NCBI GenBank assembly: GCA_018648225.1
Contig: JABGRQ010000157.1
Span: 1 to 35,709 of the forward strand
Direction of reading: 5' to 3'
Length of the DNA: 35,709 bases
From: Chloroflexota bacterium
GTDB lineage: Bacteria > Chloroflexota > Anaerolineae > Anaerolineales > UBA11858
Notes under the pieces: generated by a model
The model's input: the letters and a program-made list of their open reading frames with translations, nothing else
Databases searched by the model: none
Told to the model about the DNA's origin: nothing
Position numbers and translations under genes: made by a program
In this document: positions 1 to 9,475 of the stretch, one piece after another
Layout of the letters: each line of letters begins with the position of its first letter
Position numbering within the stretch: position 1 is the first letter of the stretch

Positions 1-75
1 CTAAGACACGAAGTCACCAAGATAAACCAAAATTTATCCATTCGAGTCTTTGAGGCTTGGTGGTAATTTTTCTTT
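1..75. repeat. Palindromic intergenic repeat (dust-like, copy 1)
   Basis: The sequence resembles the repeat at 1734-1796: a left half with 'gacacgaagtcaccaag' and a right half with 'gagtctttgaggcttggtgg', so the two ends are roughly complementary around an AT-rich middle. It sits directly upstream of the first gene and may extend beyond the window. Short imperfect palindromes built on 'accacaaagacacgaag' are common between genes in many environmental bacterial genomes. No coding potential is seen. Confidence 0.5.
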
Positions 76-101
76 GTGCAGCAGGCACTTTAGGAGTCAC
101 C

Positions 102-875
102 ATGTCCTACGAAACTATCCTCATCGAAACTCGCGAACGCGTTGGCCTCATCCGCCTGAACCGGCCCAAAGCCCTGAACGCCCTCAATAAAACCCTGCTC
201 ATCGAGCTAATATCCGCGTTGGAAGTTTTCGACGCCGACGAAAATATCGGCGCAATGGTCATCACAGGCAGCGAAAAAGCCTTTGCCGCGGGAGCCGACA
301 TCAAAGAGATGGCCAATGCCTCGGCGGTGGAAATGCTTAACAGCAATTTTATTCCCACGTTTGACCGCATCCGGGCGATCAAAAAACCAGTTATCGCCGC
401 GGTGGCGGGCTGGGCGTTGGGCGGGGGCAGCGAACTTGCACTTTCATGCGATATGATTATCGCCGCCGAAAACGCCAAGTTCGGGCAGCCAGAAATTAAT
501 ATCGGCGTGATCCCCGGGGCCGGGGGCACACAGCGCCTGGCAAAAGCCGTTGGGAAAGCGCTGGCGATGGAAATGGTACTCAATAACCGTACACTCAGCG
601 CCGCCGAAGCTTTGCACTATGGTATTGTCAACCACGTGGTACCGCCCGAACGCTGCTTGGAAGAAGCTCTGCAACTGGCCGCCGAAATTGCCGCCCGCGC
701 CCCGCTGGCTGTACAACTCGGTAAAGAAGCCGTCAATCAGGCTTTTGAAACCTCACTCACTGAAGGGCTGGCGGATGAACGCCGCGCCTTCACGCTGCTC
801 TTCGCCACTGCAGACCAGAAAGAAGGCATGGCTGCCTTCATCGAAAAACGCCCGCCAGAGTGGACAGGGCAGTAA
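102..875 (+). CDS. Enoyl-CoA hydratase/isomerase (crotonase) family protein
   Basis: A 257-residue crotonase-fold protein, the usual length for short-chain enoyl-CoA hydratases, which hydrate trans-2-enoyl-CoA in beta-oxidation or butanoate metabolism. The oxyanion-hole region (residues 61-66, FAAGAD) and GWALGGGSELA (103-113) are present. Both glutamates matching rat hydratase Glu144 and Glu164 are there: Glu111 in GGSELA and Glu131 in QPEINIG. Together they favour true hydratase activity over an isomerase. I start at 102 rather than at the in-frame GTG at 57, because AGGAG lies at 92-96 and the family begins near MSYETI. The stop codon is directly followed by the ATG of the acetyltransferase gene, so the two are probably cotranscribed. 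Substrate chain length cannot be read from sequence. Confidence 0.93.
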   Translation: MSYETILIETRERVGLIRLNRPKALNALNKTLLIELISALEVFDADENIGAMVITGSEKAFAAGADIKEMANASAVEMLNSNFIPTFDRIRAIKKPVIAAVAGWALGGGSELALSCDMIIAAENAKFGQPEINIGVIPGAGGTQRLAKAVGKALAMEMVLNNRTLSAAEALHYGIVNHVVPPERCLEEALQLAAEIAARAPLAVQLGKEAVNQAFETSLTEGLADERRAFTLLFATADQKEGMAAFIEKRPPEWTGQ

Positions 876-1667
876 ATGATTACTTTTCGAGAATTCGTCA
901 CTGCTCTACGCCAACTGGGTTTGAATGGCACTCAACCCATCATCGCGCACGCCTCGCTTTCGGCGTTTGGACCCGTGAAAGGCGGCGCGGATACGTTAGT
1001 CGGAGCGATGCTAGCAACCAGCGCGGGGGTGATGATGCCGACCTTCACCTATAAAACCATGCTGACTCCCCCCGATGGGCCGCCGAATAATGGCATCACC
1101 TATGGCAGCGAGGGCGACCAAAATCAGATGGCAGAATTCTTCCACCCAGAGATGCCCGCCGATACGCTGATGGGCGTTGTGGCTGAAACCCTGCGCCAAC
1201 ATCCCCAGGCGCAACGCTCAATTCACCCAATTTATTCCTTTGCGGGGATTCATCTCGAGGAGGCCATCCACACCCAAACATTGGCCGACCCCTTCGCACC
1301 GATCGAGTGGCTGACTGATTCTCAGGGCGTGGTGCTGCTCCTGGGGGTAGATCACACTGCCAATACGAGTATCCACTTTGCAGAACAACGCGCCGGGCGC
1401 AGACAATTCCTCCGTTGGGCACTCACCTCACAGGGCATCGTCGAATGTCCTGCCTGGCCGGGGTGTTCCTTCGGATTCAATGCCATCACCCCCTGGCTGG
1501 AATCCTATACCCGCGAAACTAACCTGGGAAATGCACTCATCCAGTTGATTCCCCTGTCCATGCTGGTTCGAACAACGGAGCGCATCATCGCCACTGATCC
1601 AAACGCATTGCTCTGCGAACTCGAAGATTGTGAACGCTGTCAGGCTGTGCGCGCAAACCACGTCTAA
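876..1667 (+). CDS. AAC(3)-family N-acetyltransferase
   Basis: A 263-residue protein of the aminoglycoside 3-N-acetyltransferase family (PF02522 type). N-terminal features match: HASLSAFGPVKGGADT (about residues 25-40) corresponds to the usual 'HSSLSSLG.V.GGA' stretch, followed by GVMMPTFTY (51-59). The later LLGVDHTANTSIHFAEQ (153-169) is the second conserved block. Known members acetylate an amino group from acetyl-CoA; many chromosomal homologues (YokD-like) have no shown role in antibiotic resistance. The gene starts immediately after the hydratase stop, which suggests a shared transcript and perhaps an acyl-CoA-linked metabolic role rather than resistance. The C-terminus ends with a CELEDCERC cysteine cluster that may bind a metal or be fortuitous. 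Substrate unknown. Confidence 0.85.
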   Translation: MITFREFVTALRQLGLNGTQPIIAHASLSAFGPVKGGADTLVGAMLATSAGVMMPTFTYKTMLTPPDGPPNNGITYGSEGDQNQMAEFFHPEMPADTLMGVVAETLRQHPQAQRSIHPIYSFAGIHLEEAIHTQTLADPFAPIEWLTDSQGVVLLLGVDHTANTSIHFAEQRAGRRQFLRWALTSQGIVECPAWPGCSFGFNAITPWLESYTRETNLGNALIQLIPLSMLVRTTERIIATDPNALLCELEDCERCQAVRANHV

Positions 1668-1733
1668 TAGATTTCATACACATTTCTAATGCCGGGCTGA
1701 GATTTGGAATGCCGCCGAATGTTATAATTTTTT

Positions 1734-1796
1734 CACCACAAAGGCACCAAGCCACAAAGAACAACTCTTTTAAATTCTTCGTGTCTTCGTGGTAAG
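1734..1796. repeat. Palindromic intergenic repeat (dust-like, copy 2)
   Basis: Imperfect inverted repeat: left arm 'accacaaaggcac' (1735-1747) pairs 11 of 13 with right arm 'gtgtcttcgtggt' (1781-1793), with an AT-rich middle. It is the same family as the element at 1-75. It lies just before clpC and would form a hairpin in its leader. Apart from this repeat and a possible -10 box (TATAAT at 1723-1728) I see nothing else in 1668-1836. Confidence 0.7.
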
Positions 1797-1836
1797 TTTC
1801 CCTGCTATTTACAGAAGTACCCCAAAGGAACTCACC

Positions 1837-4326
1837 ATGATGCGATTTGATCGCTTTACCGAGCGGGCACAAGAAGCTGCTCAACGAGCCGCCGAAATCA
1901 TCCAGCGCTACGGACATAACCAGATTGACACCGAACACATTTTGCTGGCGCTGATCGAGCAGCCAGAGGGTCTGGTGCCCCAAATTCTTGAGATTCTCAA
2001 AATTGATTCACCACAACTCACCGACCGGCTGGATTATGTGCTGCGCACCAGTCCCAAAGCCAATATTTTTGGCGGCGGCGCGGGGCAAATTTTCATCACA
2101 CCGCGCGTCAAACGCATTGTGGATCTCGCCAATCAGGAAGCCAATCGCCTGAAAGACGAATATATTTCCACCGAACATCTCTTTTTAGCGATTCTGAGCG
2201 AACGCAACACCCCCGCGGGGCGCATGCTCGATGGCGCGGGGGTTACCAAAGAACGCACCATGGAAGCTATTCAACAGATGCGCGGCGGTCAGCGGGTAAC
2301 CGATCCGAAATCCGAACAGCGCTACAAAGTATTGGAAAAATATTCCCGCGATTTAACGACCATGGCCCGCGAGGGCAAACTCGACCCGGTTATTGGGCGC
2401 GACAACGAGATTATGCGCGTGATCCAGATTCTCTCGCGGCGCACAAAAAACAACCCGGTGCTGATCGGCGAAGCCGGCGTCGGCAAAACTGCTATCGTTG
2501 AAGGGCTGGCTCAAAAAATTGCTACAAATGATGTGCCTGAAATTCTTTCGGGCAAAAAAGTGGTCTCGCTCGATTTGGGCGCGATGGTGGCCGGATCGCG
2601 CTTCCGCGGCGAATTCGAAGAACGCCTCAAGGCCGCCATCGAAGATATTCAGCGCGCCGAGGGGGAAATCATCCTGTTCATTGACGAGTTGCACACCGTA
2701 GTCGGCGCGGGATCGGCTGGCGGCACGCTGGATGCCTCCAACATGCTCAAACCAGCGCTGGCGCGCGGCGAGTTGCAATGTGTCGGTGCGACCACCCTGG
2801 ATGAATATCACAAATATATCGAAAAAGATTCGGCCCTTGAGCGGCGTTTTGCCCCCGTTTATGTGGACGAACCCAGCGTTGAAGATACCATTCTGATGCT
2901 ACATGGCCTGCGCGACCGCTATGAAGCGCATCACAAAGTCAGCTTTTCCGATGAAGCCCTGGTCGCCGCGGCGCGCCTCTCAACGCGCTACGTCGCCGAC
3001 CGTCGCCTCCCCGACAAAGCTATCGACCTGATGGATGAAGCCGCCGCCAAACTGCGCGTGGCGCTCTACTCTCTGCCACCTGAACTCAAGGCCAAGAAAA
3101 CTGAAATTGACCGTCTAATGGTCGAAGAAGAACAAGCCGGGCTCGAACGCGATTACGAGCGCGCCGCTGAAAAGAAAACCGAGCGCGCCCGGTTAGAAGA
3201 AGAATTCAAAACCGAGCGTGAACAATGGGAGAGCGAGCACGAGCTTGACGAAGTCGTTGACGAAGATGATGTCGCCGAAGTTGTCTCCCAATGGACGGGC
3301 ATCCCGGTTAATCAAATGCTCGAAACCGAATCCGAGCGCCTGCTCGAAATGGAAGTACGTTTGCACGAACGTGTCATCGGGCAAAAAGACGCCATTCATG
3401 CCATCTCCGACGCCATCCGGCGGGCGCGCTCCGGGATGAAAGACCCCAAACGCCCCATCGGTTCGTTCATTTTTATTGGGCCTTCGGGTGTGGGCAAAAC
3501 CGAACTTGCCAAAGCCCTGGCCGAATTTATGTTCGACGACGAAGAAGCCTTGGTGCGCATTGATATGAGCGAATACCGTGAACAACACACCGTCTCGCGG
3601 CTCTTTGGCGCGCCTCCCGGCTATGTGGGCTACGAAGAAGGCGGCCAGCTCACCGAGGCCGTGCGCCGCCGCCCCTACCGCGTGATACTCTTTGACGAAA
3701 TCGAAAAAGCGCACCCCGAGGTCTGGAATGCGCTGTTACAAATTTTCGATGATGGTCGCCTCACCGATGGGCAGGGCAACCTGGTTGATTTCCGCAACAC
3801 TGTCCTCATCATGACCAGCAACCTGGGCACCGAATACGTGCGCTCGTCGGGCAGTCTGGGCTTCTTACGCGATGCAGGCGATTCGCGCGAGCGCGAGTCG
3901 CACGCCAAAATCCAGTCGGAACTCAAGAAAACCTTCCGCCCCGAATTTCTTAACCGCATCGATGAAATCATCACCTTCTCACCGCTTTCGCTGGAAGAAA
4001 TGGTAGAAATTGTGGGACTGCAAATGAATGAGGTCGAGGAACGCCTGAGTGAACTGGGCATCAAAGTGGAACTGACGGACGCGGCCCGCAGGTGGCTCGC
4101 CGAAATTGGCTTTGATCCCGATTTTGGGGCGCGCCCGTTAAAACGTGCCCTGCAGAAATTTATCGAAAGCCCACTCTCGGTAAAGCTACTCGGCAACGAA
4201 ATCGCAAAAGGCTGCACCGTGAAAGTAGATGTGAATCCTGAGGATAAACAAAGCCTAAGCTTCGAGATCGACAACCCCCCCATAGCTCCTGAAGCTATCG
4301 AAAAAGAAGAAAATATCAGCGCCTAG
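1837..4326 (+). CDS. clpC: ATP-dependent Clp protease ATP-binding subunit ClpC
   Basis: An 829-residue class I Hsp100 unfoldase that feeds proteins to the ClpP protease. Order: double Clp-N repeat (about 1-145), AAA1 with Walker A GEAGVGKT (near 211) and Walker B IILFIDE, a middle domain with a UVR-like helical segment (about 415-465), then AAA2 with GPSGVGKT (near 547), VILFDE and the LNRIDEI sensor region. The tripeptide LGF in [10 protein letters not shown] of AAA2 matches the ClpP-docking loop, so this is a protease partner rather than ClpB; the short middle domain agrees. Start at 1837 (ATG ATG) has AAAGGA at 1824-1829. It stands alone between a repeat-bearing leader and a strong terminator. 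No CtsR or McsB partners are nearby. Confidence 0.96.
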   Translation: MMRFDRFTERAQEAAQRAAEIIQRYGHNQIDTEHILLALIEQPEGLVPQILEILKIDSPQLTDRLDYVLRTSPKANIFGGGAGQIFITPRVKRIVDLANQEANRLKDEYISTEHLFLAILSERNTPAGRMLDGAGVTKERTMEAIQQMRGGQRVTDPKSEQRYKVLEKYSRDLTTMAREGKLDPVIGRDNEIMRVIQILSRRTKNNPVLIGEAGVGKTAIVEGLAQKIATNDVPEILSGKKVVSLDLGAMVAGSRFRGEFEERLKAAIEDIQRAEGEIILFIDELHTVVGAGSAGGTLDASNMLKPALARGELQCVGATTLDEYHKYIEKDSALERRFAPVYVDEPSVEDTILMLHGLRDRYEAHHKVSFSDEALVAAARLSTRYVADRRLPDKAIDLMDEAAAKLRVALYSLPPELKAKKTEIDRLMVEEEQAGLERDYERAAEKKTERARLEEEFKTEREQWESEHELDEVVDEDDVAEVVSQWTGIPVNQMLETESERLLEMEVRLHERVIGQKDAIHAISDAIRRARSGMKDPKRPIGSFIFIGPSGVGKTELAKALAEFMFDDEEALVRIDMSEYREQHTVSRLFGAPPGYVGYEEGGQLTEAVRRRPYRVILFDEIEKAHPEVWNALLQIFDDGRLTDGQGNLVDFRNTVLIMTSNLGTEYVRSSGSLGFLRDAGDSRERESHAKIQSELKKTFRPEFLNRIDEIITFSPLSLEEMVEIVGLQMNEVEERLSELGIKVELTDAARRWLAEIGFDPDFGARPLKRALQKFIESPLSVKLLGNEIAKGCTVKVDVNPEDKQSLSFEIDNPPIAPEAIEKEENISA

Positions 4327-4362
4327 TCTGCCCTCTCCCAATGGGTTAGGGTCAGCCAAACA

Positions 4363-4406
4363 AAAACAGGGTGCGAGTCGGCATGAGCCAACTCGCACCC
4401 TGTTTT
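4363..4406. terminator. Bidirectional rho-independent terminator
   Basis: Perfect 16-bp inverted repeat (4363-4378 and 4391-4406) with a 12-nt loop. The arms begin with AAAA and end with TTTT, so a U-run follows the stem on both strands. It lies between the convergent ends of clpC and the ABC-transporter lipoprotein gene and can serve both. Confidence 0.93.
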
Positions 4407-4426
4407 CTATTTCGGAAAAATACTCT

Positions 4427-5350
4427 TTAGGGCAGCCAAGCCTTCCAGACATCTTCGTGGGCGTCCACCCAGGCCTGAGCGGCTTCTTCCACAGTCTTAC
4501 CATCGTTGAGCATAGCCAGCATCTCAATTTGGGCATCACTGCCGTAGCTCATATTGGCAAGGAAGGTATACACAGCGGCGTCTTTGTCTTTTAACCCTGC
4601 GCTGAAGATTTTCATCAAATTATCTTTGGGGTAAGCGCAATCCACCATCGCCGGATCAGCGTAGCACTCATCGCTATACGCGGGCAATTCTACCTGAGTC
4701 AGGTCAAACTGCTGGAAGATAGCGTGCGGCGAATAGAAGTAGAACAATACTGGTTCTTCGCGGCTATACGCAGAAGAAACTTCGGCCAGCAATGCATCTT
4801 CGGAGCCTGTCCACACGACCTGGAAGGGTAAACCCAGGTTGGCAATGATCTGCTCATCGTACTGCACCCAGCTCGGGTCTGCGCCCAGGAAGCGCCCCAA
4901 ATCACCGGTTTCAGCCGAAGCAAAATCAGCCGCTGCGTCAGCATAGCCTTCCCAGGTCGCCAAAGCCGGATTAGCTTCGATCACGTAGGAGGGCACGAAC
5001 CAGCCAATCTCGCCGACTGGGCCAAGCAGACCGCCATTCTCTACGGTGCCGAGGTTGTCAATATACTCGGCGATGCGCTCACCATGACCCGAAGGCCATA
5101 CTTCGAGATTGGCATCGGCATCACCAGCGGAGAGCGCGTCCCATTGGGCGTTCTCGTCCAGAGCAATGATTTCTACCGGGTTGCCAAGCTCTTTCTCAAC
5201 GATAATCTTGGCGACAGCTGCGTTCAGCTCTGAAGCAGGCCACGGATTTTCGATCATCGTGATGGTTGCTTTTTCTCCACCGCTGCTACAAGCAACAGCA
5301 AATACAGCCACCAGGAGGAGCAAGAAAACTACGGTTAACTTTCGAAACAT
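4427..5350 (-). CDS. Glycine betaine/choline ABC transporter substrate-binding lipoprotein
   Basis: A 307-residue OpuAC/ProX-family binding protein. It has a signal peptide with lipobox FAVAC (Cys21), so it is likely membrane-anchored outside the cell. The mature part carries the family pattern: MIENPWPASELNAAVAK near the start, LSAGDADANLEVWPSGHG, later PVLFYFYSPHAIF and a C-terminal helix around VEEAAQAWVDAHEDVWKAWL. Aromatic residues (several Trp and Tyr) could form the cage for a quaternary ammonium group. It is the last gene of the minus-strand importer operon, 132 nt after the permease, with AAAGGAG just before its ATG. Which ligand it prefers (betaine, choline or proline betaine) cannot be settled, but the divergent choline dehydrogenase makes choline plausible. 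Confidence 0.9.
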   Translation of the reverse strand: MFRKLTVVFLLLLVAVFAVACSSGGEKATITMIENPWPASELNAAVAKIIVEKELGNPVEIIALDENAQWDALSAGDADANLEVWPSGHGERIAEYIDNLGTVENGGLLGPVGEIGWFVPSYVIEANPALATWEGYADAAADFASAETGDLGRFLGADPSWVQYDEQIIANLGLPFQVVWTGSEDALLAEVSSAYSREEPVLFYFYSPHAIFQQFDLTQVELPAYSDECYADPAMVDCAYPKDNLMKIFSAGLKDKDAAVYTFLANMSYGSDAQIEMLAMLNDGKTVEEAAQAWVDAHEDVWKAWLP

Positions 5351-5482
5351 GTTTTTTCTCCTTTAGATTGATAACAGGGCTTGCGCATTTTATTGAAAAA
5401 GTACGCAGTCCTGCTTATAAATCGAGAAAGCTTTCGGCCTAAGCGTTCTTCACGCCCAGGCAGGCGCATCCTCGATGACCAC

Positions 5483-7594
5483 CTAATTTAAATTCGCGGC
5501 CTGGCTGGCCTTACGCGCAAACTGCTGCGTAATCCGGTCAATCACAATCGCACAGAGCACAATTGCCAGGCCAGCTTCCACGCTGCGTCCGAGGTTATCG
5601 TTGGCAAAACCCTGATAGACCTCCAAACCCAGGCCGGTTGCCCCCACCAAACCGGCAATAATCACCATCGCCAGCACCATCATAATGGTTTGGTTGATCC
5701 CCAGCATAATGGCCGGCAGCGCCAGTGGAATTTCGATCTTCAACAGGGTTTGCAGCCAGGTTGAGCCAAAGGCCTGCGCCGACTCTTTGAGCGCCACATC
5801 CACGCTGCGGATTCCGGCATTTGTCAGGCGGATGACCGGCACAGCGGCATATAACACCGAAGCAATCAGCCCGGCCACGCTGCCCGTGCCAAAGAGCATA
5901 ATCACCGGGACGAGATAGACAAAAATGGGGATGGTTTGCAGAAAATCCAGCACCGGACGAATCATCTGATCGGCGCGATCGCTCTTGGATGACCAGATTC
6001 CCAAAGGAATTCCCAACCCTACGCAGATTACCCCGGCAACCAGCGTTTGCCCCAGCGTGTCCATAGTAAACGGCCACATTCCGATCAACCCGATGGATAA
6101 AACCAACACCAGGACAGAGAGCATCAGCCGCCATCCGCTGGCCGCAAAAGCCGCATACACAAATACAAAAGCCACAACCGTCCAGGGCACCTGATCAGTG
6201 AGGAATGTGCGCAGCGGCTTGAAAACATAGATAATTAGAAAATCGCGCAACGGGCCGGTGCCAATGCCGGAATCACCAATATTATACAAATTAACCTGCA
6301 TCCACTGCACCATCGCATCAACGGGCTGACTAATATCAAAATGCAACGCTTTGGGAAAAGACTGCACTCCCGCCAACAAAAAGAGCGCGGTTGCCAACAC
6401 AAAGAAAAACAGAATAGTGATCCATTCGGCGCGGCCAGACAGCCAACGGACTTTCGGGCCAAAGGTTTTTTCCAGGCGTTTTTCCAAACTCGCCGCCACC
6501 GCAGCACCCAGCGCATATACTCGTTGAATACCTGCTTCGATCCATACAACAAGTTTGTTCCCGCGTAATTTTTCGCTAAACAAGCGAAAACCGCGGAACT
6601 GCTCTACGCTGTGGCGTTCAATTTGCGCCAGAGCCGCGCTCAGGCGGTCGAGCAGCACAGCCATAAAGACAATCGCCAATCCGGCTTCCAATGCCGAACC
6701 CACCCGCAGGCGGCGCAACGCTTTCAGCACAACTTCGCCCAAGCCACCCGCGCCAATCAACGCCGCGATCACCACAATACTCAATGCCATCATGATTGTT
6801 TGATTCACGCCGACCATAATTGTGGGCAACGCCAGAGGGAGTTGGACCTTGCGCAGCACTTGTTTTTCAGTGGAACCGAAAGCATCGGCGGCCTCAATCA
6901 TCTCATCAGATACCGAACGCAGCCCGAGGCTGGTGAGGCGGATCGCGGGGGGCAGCGCATAAATAACGGTGGCGATAATACTGGGCACGCGCGCCACCCC
7001 GAAGAACAGCAACACCGGAATGAGATAAACAAACGCTGGCATGGTTTGCATGGCATCCAGAATGGGGCGAAAAATTTTCTCCACCAGATCGTTGCGCGCC
7101 GACCAAATTCCCAAAGGAATTCCTAACGCCAAAGAGAAGATGACTGCCGTGACCATCAGCGCCAGCGTTTGCAGGCTCTCTTCCCACAAACCGAACATGC
7201 CCATCGGCAACAGGCAGGCCACCATGAGGAATGCCAAGCGTAAACCACGAATACGCTCGGCAAAAATGAAAACGGCGAAAATCACTACCGGCCAGGGCAG
7301 CCATAAAAGAAAATTTTCAATGCGGCGCAGGGTGAAATCGATCACTGCGCTCAACGGTTCAAAGAAAAATGCAAACATCCAGTGGCTATTGCGATTGACA
7401 ACCACCCAACGCTTGAACTCATTGAGCACCTCACGCAGACCGAAATTCCAGTGTTCGGGGAAAATATCCAGTGCGCTGAGTTTTTGACTCAGCAACAACA
7501 AAACCACAATCCCCCCAGCGAACAAACCCCAACTCAGGAGTGAGTGAAGACGTGCTGGCAATCGATTGTGCTGCGAGAGCGTTGTTTGCGCCAT
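5483..7594 (-). CDS. Glycine betaine/choline ABC transporter permease, two permease modules in one chain
   Basis: A 703-residue protein about twice the size of an OpuAB/ProW permease. Both halves contain a complete binding-protein-dependent permease domain: the ATPase-contact (EAA-type) loop appears as LPLALPTIMVGVNQTIMM in the first half and IPLALPAIMLGINQTIMM in the second. Each is preceded by matching stretches such as LALGIPLGIWSARNDL and VGLGIPLGIWSSKSDR, and by MQTMPAFVYLIPVLLFFG and LQTIPIFVYLVPVIMLFG. This is an internal duplication, so one chain can supply both transmembrane halves of the transporter. A charged linker of about 50 residues joins the halves. It begins 2 nt after the ATPase gene ends, so the two are surely cotranscribed. 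Confidence 0.93.
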   Translation of the reverse strand: MAQTTLSQHNRLPARLHSLLSWGLFAGGIVVLLLLSQKLSALDIFPEHWNFGLREVLNEFKRWVVVNRNSHWMFAFFFEPLSAVIDFTLRRIENFLLWLPWPVVIFAVFIFAERIRGLRLAFLMVACLLPMGMFGLWEESLQTLALMVTAVIFSLALGIPLGIWSARNDLVEKIFRPILDAMQTMPAFVYLIPVLLFFGVARVPSIIATVIYALPPAIRLTSLGLRSVSDEMIEAADAFGSTEKQVLRKVQLPLALPTIMVGVNQTIMMALSIVVIAALIGAGGLGEVVLKALRRLRVGSALEAGLAIVFMAVLLDRLSAALAQIERHSVEQFRGFRLFSEKLRGNKLVVWIEAGIQRVYALGAAVAASLEKRLEKTFGPKVRWLSGRAEWITILFFFVLATALFLLAGVQSFPKALHFDISQPVDAMVQWMQVNLYNIGDSGIGTGPLRDFLIIYVFKPLRTFLTDQVPWTVVAFVFVYAAFAASGWRLMLSVLVLVLSIGLIGMWPFTMDTLGQTLVAGVICVGLGIPLGIWSSKSDRADQMIRPVLDFLQTIPIFVYLVPVIMLFGTGSVAGLIASVLYAAVPVIRLTNAGIRSVDVALKESAQAFGSTWLQTLLKIEIPLALPAIMLGINQTIMMVLAMVIIAGLVGATGLGLEVYQGFANDNLGRSVEAGLAIVLCAIVIDRITQQFARKASQAANLN

Positions 7595-7596
7595 AA

Positions 7597-8613
7597 TCAG
7601 GACTCTGCCAGAGCCATCAACACCGTGTGCCGATCCAGCACACCGATGATTTCGTCGGCAGCATTGACCACCGGGAAAAGTGCATCCGTGGCGCTGATGC
7701 GCGGGATTAAGGCTTCAATGGTGGTATTGTATAAAACCGCCTCGCCAGAAAGGGCATTTTTGCCATCATGCGACAGCATAATCGTTTCGGCGGTGAGTAC
7801 TTTCGTGCGCGGCACATCTTGAGTAAACTCGCGCACATATTCATCCACAGGATGAGCCACAATTTGCTGCGCGGTGCCCACCTGAACGATAGCGCCGTCT
7901 TTCATAATCGCAATCCGGTCGCCCAATTTAATGGCTTCATGAAAATCATGCGTGATGAACAGAATCGTTTTGTGGAGTTCTTGCTGCAAGTTGAGGAGTT
8001 CATCTTGCATATCGCGGCGAATCAACGGATCGAGGGCGCTAAAGGGTTCGTCACACAGCATAATTTCAGGGTCCACCGCCAGGGCGCGCGCCAACCCCAC
8101 CCTTTGCTGCATCCCCCCGCTGAGTTCGTGCGGATAACGATCTTCCCAGCCATCCAGCCCGACAAGTTGCAAAATCTCATAGGCTTTCAAGCGCCGCTCA
8201 CTGACAGCCATTCCACGCACTTCAAGCCCGTAGGCCACATTATCCACCACCCGCCGGTGCGGAAACAGACCAAAACGCTGAAAGACCATGCTGACCGTAT
8301 GCCGCCGCAACTGGCGCAGGTCGTCCGCGTTCATGGCGGTGACATCCACATCGTCGATCAGCACCTGGCCCACGGTTGGCTCGATCAGACGCGAGAGGCA
8401 GCGCACCAAAGTCGATTTGCCGCTGCCCGACAACCCCATAACAACAAAAATTTCGCCCCTGGCAACCTCCAGCGAAACATCGCGCACAGCGACAACATGC
8501 CCGGTTTGGCTGAGTATCTCGCTGCGCGAGGCAGCCTGATCCATTGTATCGTACACATATTTTGGATTCGGGCCAAAGATTTTCCAAATATTACGAAGTT
8601 GAACAGTGCTCAT
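7597..8613 (-). CDS. Glycine betaine/choline ABC transporter ATP-binding protein (OpuAA/ProV type)
   Basis: A 338-residue ATPase that powers the importer. Walker A GLSGSGKST, signature LSGGMQQRVGLARAL, Walker B IMLCDEPFSALD and switch His in FITHDFHEA are all present. The N-terminal extension before the ATPase core (IFGPNPKYVYDTMDQAASRSEIL) is typical of ProV/OpuAA, where it helps build the first strands. The C-terminal part (about 270-338) looks like a single short CBS-like segment, ending GVLDRHTVLMALAES; longer homologues have two CBS modules that sense ionic strength. First gene of the transporter trio; only a weak AGGA precedes its ATG. It lies 141 nt downstream of the repressor gene on the same strand and could be read through from it or have its own promoter. 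Confidence 0.94.
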   Translation of the reverse strand: MSTVQLRNIWKIFGPNPKYVYDTMDQAASRSEILSQTGHVVAVRDVSLEVARGEIFVVMGLSGSGKSTLVRCLSRLIEPTVGQVLIDDVDVTAMNADDLRQLRRHTVSMVFQRFGLFPHRRVVDNVAYGLEVRGMAVSERRLKAYEILQLVGLDGWEDRYPHELSGGMQQRVGLARALAVDPEIMLCDEPFSALDPLIRRDMQDELLNLQQELHKTILFITHDFHEAIKLGDRIAIMKDGAIVQVGTAQQIVAHPVDEYVREFTQDVPRTKVLTAETIMLSHDGKNALSGEAVLYNTTIEALIPRISATDALFPVVNAADEIIGVLDRHTVLMALAES

Positions 8614-8653
8614 AAGCTGGTAATCCTAATTCGTAACGGCTCAGGCTAACACC

Positions 8654-8669
8654 CCTGTAGGGGTACAGG
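8654..8669. promoter_or_regulatory. Short perfect palindrome upstream of importer operon
   Basis: CCTGTA-GGGG-TACAGG, a perfect 6-bp inverted repeat with a 4-nt centre, lies about 41 nt before the ATPase start codon in the 141-nt gap between the repressor gene and the importer. It could be an operator or a leader hairpin. It differs from the palindrome before the choline dehydrogenase gene. No convincing promoter was recognised in the gap. Confidence 0.4.
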
Positions 8670-8754
8670 CGCCTTCACAGAGAGAATTCCGAAAAAAAGG
8701 TGGGGAGTCACGATTTATCATTCAATCAGGTTTGCAGGTACGAAAGTTGTGATA

Positions 8755-9336
8755 CTAATCGGGAATATTTTCCTTATGGGTTAAATCGAGAATCATGGCA
8801 ACAATTTTGTCGCGCCGTTCAACATCCGGCGGCGCATAGCGGTGCATTTCGGCAAACCACAGGCCATCGACAGCAAAGCGCACCAACATTGCCCAATCCG
8901 AATCCAGGCGGCAGGCGTCGATGCGCTTTTGCCAGGAAATATATTTATCACGCATAAGCCTGTGGGCGCTGGCATAGCGTTCTTCGGCAGCAAACAGGCT
9001 GGCATACAGGCTGACATTATCGGGATCGGACATTTGCTCAATCGAGGCTTTGGCATAGGCGCGCAGCCAGGCCCCGGGTTTGTCGCCTTCTTGTTCGGCT
9101 AATTCTTGTAAACGTTCTTCAAATTCATTATTATGGTATTCAAAAAGTCCTTCGACAAGGGCGGTCTTTGTGGGGAAATGGTACAGCAAGCCCCCTTTGC
9201 TCAAACCGGCCTCATCAGCGACAGCTTCCAGCGTCAAGTTTGCAAGACCTTCGTGTTGCAAGATACGGCTGCAAGCCTTGAAAATTTTCCGGCGGGTCTG
9301 AGATGCGGTCCGGTTTCTACGCACAAGTAACTCCAA
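8755..9336 (-). CDS. TetR/AcrR-family transcriptional repressor (BetI-like role)
   Basis: A 193-residue regulator with an N-terminal TetR helix-turn-helix: TRRKIFKACSRILQHEG, then LTLEAVADEAGLSKGGLLYHF (about residues 14-56), the classical recognition-helix pattern. The rest is an all-helical ligand domain with no membrane segments. It lies between the importer (same strand, downstream) and the choline dehydrogenase (divergent), which is the position of BetI in other bacteria, where it represses bet genes until choline is present. The C-terminal domain is not obviously close to BetI of proteobacteria, so the role rests mainly on context. Its likely operator is the perfect inverted repeat at 9510-9533, and it may also control itself through repeats at 9363-9425. 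Confidence 0.88.
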   Translation of the reverse strand: MELLVRRNRTASQTRRKIFKACSRILQHEGLANLTLEAVADEAGLSKGGLLYHFPTKTALVEGLFEYHNNEFEERLQELAEQEGDKPGAWLRAYAKASIEQMSDPDNVSLYASLFAAEERYASAHRLMRDKYISWQKRIDACRLDSDWAMLVRFAVDGLWFAEMHRYAPPDVERRDKIVAMILDLTHKENIPD

Positions 9337-9362
9337 TCAACTTCTGCCGATCTGGAATATAT

Positions 9363-9425
9363 TTTTAGCGATATTTTCCATAATCATAACAGCTTTCACC
9401 GCTAAACTATAGGAAATCGCTAAAA
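9363..9425. promoter_or_regulatory. Long-spaced inverted repeat in the repressor's own promoter region
   Basis: TTTTAGCGAT at 9363-9372 is repeated as its exact complement ATCGCTAAAA at 9416-9425, with 43 bp between them. A third related copy, CGCTAAA, is near 9399-9405. The block lies 27-90 bp upstream of the repressor gene in the divergent region, where its promoter must be. It is a candidate binding region for a regulator, unrelated in sequence to the operator at 9510-9533. Confidence 0.4.
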
Positions 9426-9475
9426 GAATTCCACGAAAACCCCAATAGTTTGTGAAATTTTCTACGATATGGGCA

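Noticed and set aside
876-1667. Acquired aminoglycoside-resistance gene
   Set aside because: Family membership alone does not show resistance; base composition and tight coupling to the hydratase suggest a native chromosomal gene.
6611-7126. 171-codon open frame opposite the permease gene
   Set aside because: It is antisense to a strongly conserved permease; His/Gln/Arg-rich composition is what the complement of membrane-protein codons gives.
7768-8649. 293-codon open frame opposite the importer ATPase
   Set aside because: It is antisense to a gene with all ATPase motifs; its sequence has no recognisable domain.
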